This document shows positions 17,877 to 20,172 of a stretch of DNA of 20,172 nucleotides, piece after piece. Every line of letters begins with the position of its first letter. Position 1 is the stretch's first letter. The stretch is from Apostichopus parvimensis (taxonomy: Eukaryota; Echinodermata; Holothuroidea; Aspidochirotida; Stichopodidae), in the NCBI GenBank assembly GCA_000934455.1, contig KN887700.1, positions 1 to 20,172 on the forward strand, read 5' to 3'. A model generated the notes under the pieces. That model ran no database searches. It saw only the letters and a program-made list of their open reading frames with translations, and was not told the origin of the DNA. Made by a program: the position numbers and the translations under genes.

Positions 17877-19428
17877 GATACACGCATGCGTCCTGGTTTT
17901 CATCATGATACACTTCATAACGAAATGGTCCCCTCCCCCACCCCTTTCCCCAACCAATTAACACGTAGCATATTCCTTTTGTAAAGTCTGATTAACCAAT
18001 CAGCTCTTACTTGTGTCATGTGTTGTTATTACGTATATAGGGCATACATATGCCGGCATAGTATTCTGAGGTCAAAGTATATATTACTTCACTCGCCATT
18101 TAATTTATCCTAATAAGCAGACTAAAACAACTCATCATTATTATGGTGAAATTAATATAGCCCTTGTTTACGACCGTAAGTAATCTCAGCCCATCCTTCA
18201 TATTTTGTCAAATAACAATTAAGCGTGTAATTATAGAGAACGACTGAAGGTCTTTAATGCAATTCTATGAATATCTACCGACCAGTATGTATGGCTCAAA
18301 TTGAGAAAGGTCATTTAAGAGCCCCTGCCAGCAAGCAAATCTCAAATAATAATGAACCAAAAAGTACCATGATTTGGGCGCGATAAATACTCTTAAACCT
18401 GATCATAATATTCTCCGCATTGTCAATTTGATCTTACTACAACTTGACGGTGTCTCTAAAGGTAAGTTTTATATCTCGTTAACTGTCTCTTTCTGCTGCA
18501 CTGTCACTAATATAGAGTTTAATTAATAAGAACACAAAGGAAAGTGATCTTTACAAGCTTTTAAATTAAAGGAGTGGTTGCATTTCACTATACTCTGTTT
18601 TGAAATAAGGTGAATAACGTCAGTTTTCGCAATGGCCACCATCCGGCCTTCACTTAAAAAGCATCGCTTTGAGTAGATTTTCTAAAATATTTTGATCCTA
18701 ATTAGAACTAGACACAAAAATGCCATAACAATGTTAGCTTATAAGCTTGACTATATATAGTAAAACCTCAATGCATTTTGCATTCTGGTTCAAATGATGT
18801 AAATAGGCAACACCTATATCACATAGAAACTGAAGTTTGTTACAGGCAGCCAGTATATTTTTACAGATAAAAGACCACAATTCAAACCCGTAGACAACAC
18901 TTCTGAGGTACGTTTATAAGAATCTTTCAATTTTTTTTATGCAATTAACATGAAGGTAAGATTTGAAAATTAATTTCTGTTTTGCTGTTAAAGCTACATT
19001 TTATATTTGATATTTTCATTTTCGGTTGAAACGTCATATACAATGTCATAGCCATTAAAGAGTCGGTAAGTACGGTAATAACATTATCTGTGTTTACAAT
19101 ACTCCAATTACATTGCACTAGATCTAAAGAATTTATAGGCAAATATTTCAAAGCCTACGAAGGAAACATGCAATCCAACATCATCATAGCAAAGTTTGGG
19201 ACACAAATTTAATCGTTTTGAAGTTCTTCAGTTTATCAATATTTTGTTCCTACTGCAGGGGGAGGGGTGGGGCATAATAACTGAGCCTGGATAAAACTGA
19301 AGGAAAGATTCTTAAACTTGTCTACAACATGCACACATATGATAACATAAATACACTCAAAAGCACTATTGGGTATCAGGCACATTCACGTTATCGGAAA
19401 CATTAATATTTATAACACAACAATACTT
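17877..19428. other. intergenic, no recognised gene
   Basis: About 1.5 kb of AT-rich sequence. The open frames here are short, of random composition and match nothing I recognise. Confidence 0.55.
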
Positions 19429-19470
19429 CAGGGCCGTAGCCTGTGTAGAATTCCAAGGGGGCAGTTGAGG
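19429..19470 (+). mobile_element. possible transposon terminus remnant
   Basis: CAGGGCCGTAGCCTGTGTAG followed by a G-rich step resembles the CAG-starting, GTAGCC-containing ends of hAT-like elements. No opposite end was found. Confidence 0.25.
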
Positions 19471-19801
19471 AACATAAAAAACGTTATGTATATCGTCCAA
19501 TTGTTACATTGTGCTGCTTTTGTGATGTGCGTATACACCAGGGTCTCTTTTAAGATTTTTTTCAGTGGGTAGGCCATTTCCCAAAAGGGATCACCATGAC
19601 ACTGTGATTTATTAATTGTTTTACACTGGTAATTGAAGATATAAAAGCACGCTAGGGCAATATATGCTGAGGGGAAACTATATGGGGAATTTAGGTGTAA
19701 ATTTGGTTAGGTTTGTGTTATCCACCGTTTGCCGTGTAGGGGACTGTGCCTCAATGTTCTTAGATAAACCATTGGGGCACAGACATAGGGGCTATAACAA
19801 T

Positions 19802-19837
19802 GAAACTGGTAGGCCTATATGAAACTGATAGGCCTAG
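19802..19837. repeat. short direct repeat
   Basis: GAAACTGGTAGGCCTA is followed directly by GAAACTGATAGGCCTA, two copies separated by two or three bases. Confidence 0.6.
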
Positions 19838-19872
19838 ACGTAATAAATATATTTATGAACCGTAGTTTCACA

Positions 19873-20109
19873 TTAGACTGCTACACTGTCCACGCAGGTA
19901 AATTTTAGAAGCTCTCTACGTTCATTGTTATTCCAACCAAATTCGTGAAAACCAAAATAAACGCAACGGTCATCGCATCCGCGATCGTGCATATAATACG
20001 TGATGAACGATTGAAAATAAACCTTATGTTCTTTTTGAACGTCATTCCTACAATACGTGCCTAGACTCTTGAGGTTGTACACACTACTGACTAATAAAAT
20101 CAGAAGCAA
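19873..20109 (-). CDS. unidentified cysteine-containing coding-like frame
   Basis: Minus-strand frame of about 78 codons ending in TAA at 19875-19873. There is no ATG at its upstream end. A pyrimidine-rich run ending TTTTATTAG could be an acceptor, which would make this a terminal exon. The part after it reads VYNLKSLGTYCRNDVQ, then YYMHDRGCDDRCVYFGFHEF and LLKFTC. The four cysteines (one, then C-x3-C, then one) and the aromatic residues suggest an extracellular domain. The family was not recognised, and a chance open frame is quite possible. Confidence 0.3.
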   Translation of the reverse strand: MLLILLVSSVYNLKSLGTYCRNDVQKEHKVYFQSFITYYMHDRGCDDRCVYFGFHEFGWNNNERRELLKFTCVDSVAV

Positions 20110-20115
20110 TGATAT

Positions 20116-20172
20116 CAGGGGCGGATCCAGGGGGGGGCCGGGGGGCCCGGGCCCCCCCCCCCTTTTTGAAAA
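20116..20172 (+). mobile_element. GC-rich transposon terminus, cut by window end
   Basis: CAGGGGCGGATCCAGG is followed by a G run, GGGCCCGGGCCC and a C run ending in TTTTTGAAAA. This is typical of the 5' terminal inverted repeat of hAT-like or MITE elements with a CAGGGGCGGATCC start. The G and C runs can pair with each other. The rest of the element lies outside. Confidence 0.6.

Noticed and set aside
17623-17964. 113-codon minus-strand frame
   Set aside because: It crosses a purine-rich tract, has no recognisable domain, and its Pro/Ser/Leu content comes from low-complexity DNA.

Overview
The window is animal nuclear DNA: AT-rich, interrupted coding, long introns full of microsatellites, a tRNA-derived SINE, hAT-like transposon ends and a CR1/jockey-like LINE tail. 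The repeat style and the protein's divergence from vertebrates suggest a marine invertebrate, possibly an echinoderm or other non-vertebrate deuterostome. That placement is an inference.

Main content (1-13126, minus strand): the 5' two thirds of a MOV10 RNA helicase gene, read here as 14 coding exons from an ATG at 13126 down to 251. All 13 introns in the model have GT-AG borders and every junction keeps the reading frame. The exons give 661 codons plus 2 bases: a diverged N-terminal region with a CX2C-X12-HX5H zinc finger, the MOV10 central region, then helicase superfamily 1 motifs Q, I (Walker A) and Ia and the segment before motif II. The DEAG box and motifs III-VI lie beyond the left edge. 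The introns hold a pair of fold-back repeats, a polypurine tract, a degenerate MITE, a GTT-type microsatellite, a SINE and a palindrome cluster.

Upstream flank (13127-16910): a 5'-truncated LINE fragment with an intact reverse-transcriptase C-terminal frame, pointing the other way from MOV10. Then come about 0.9 kb of non-recognised sequence and three consecutive minisatellites with units of about 17, 22 and 8-9 bp.

Right end (16910-20172): mostly unrecognised non-coding sequence. Two short minus-strand stretches look coding but could not be identified (17427-17596 and 19873-20109). The window ends inside the start of a GC-rich transposon terminus.

I found no RNA gene outside the SINE, no CRISPR, and no convincing new biological system. 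The best leads are the zinc finger in this MOV10, the minisatellite cluster and the two orphan coding-like stretches.
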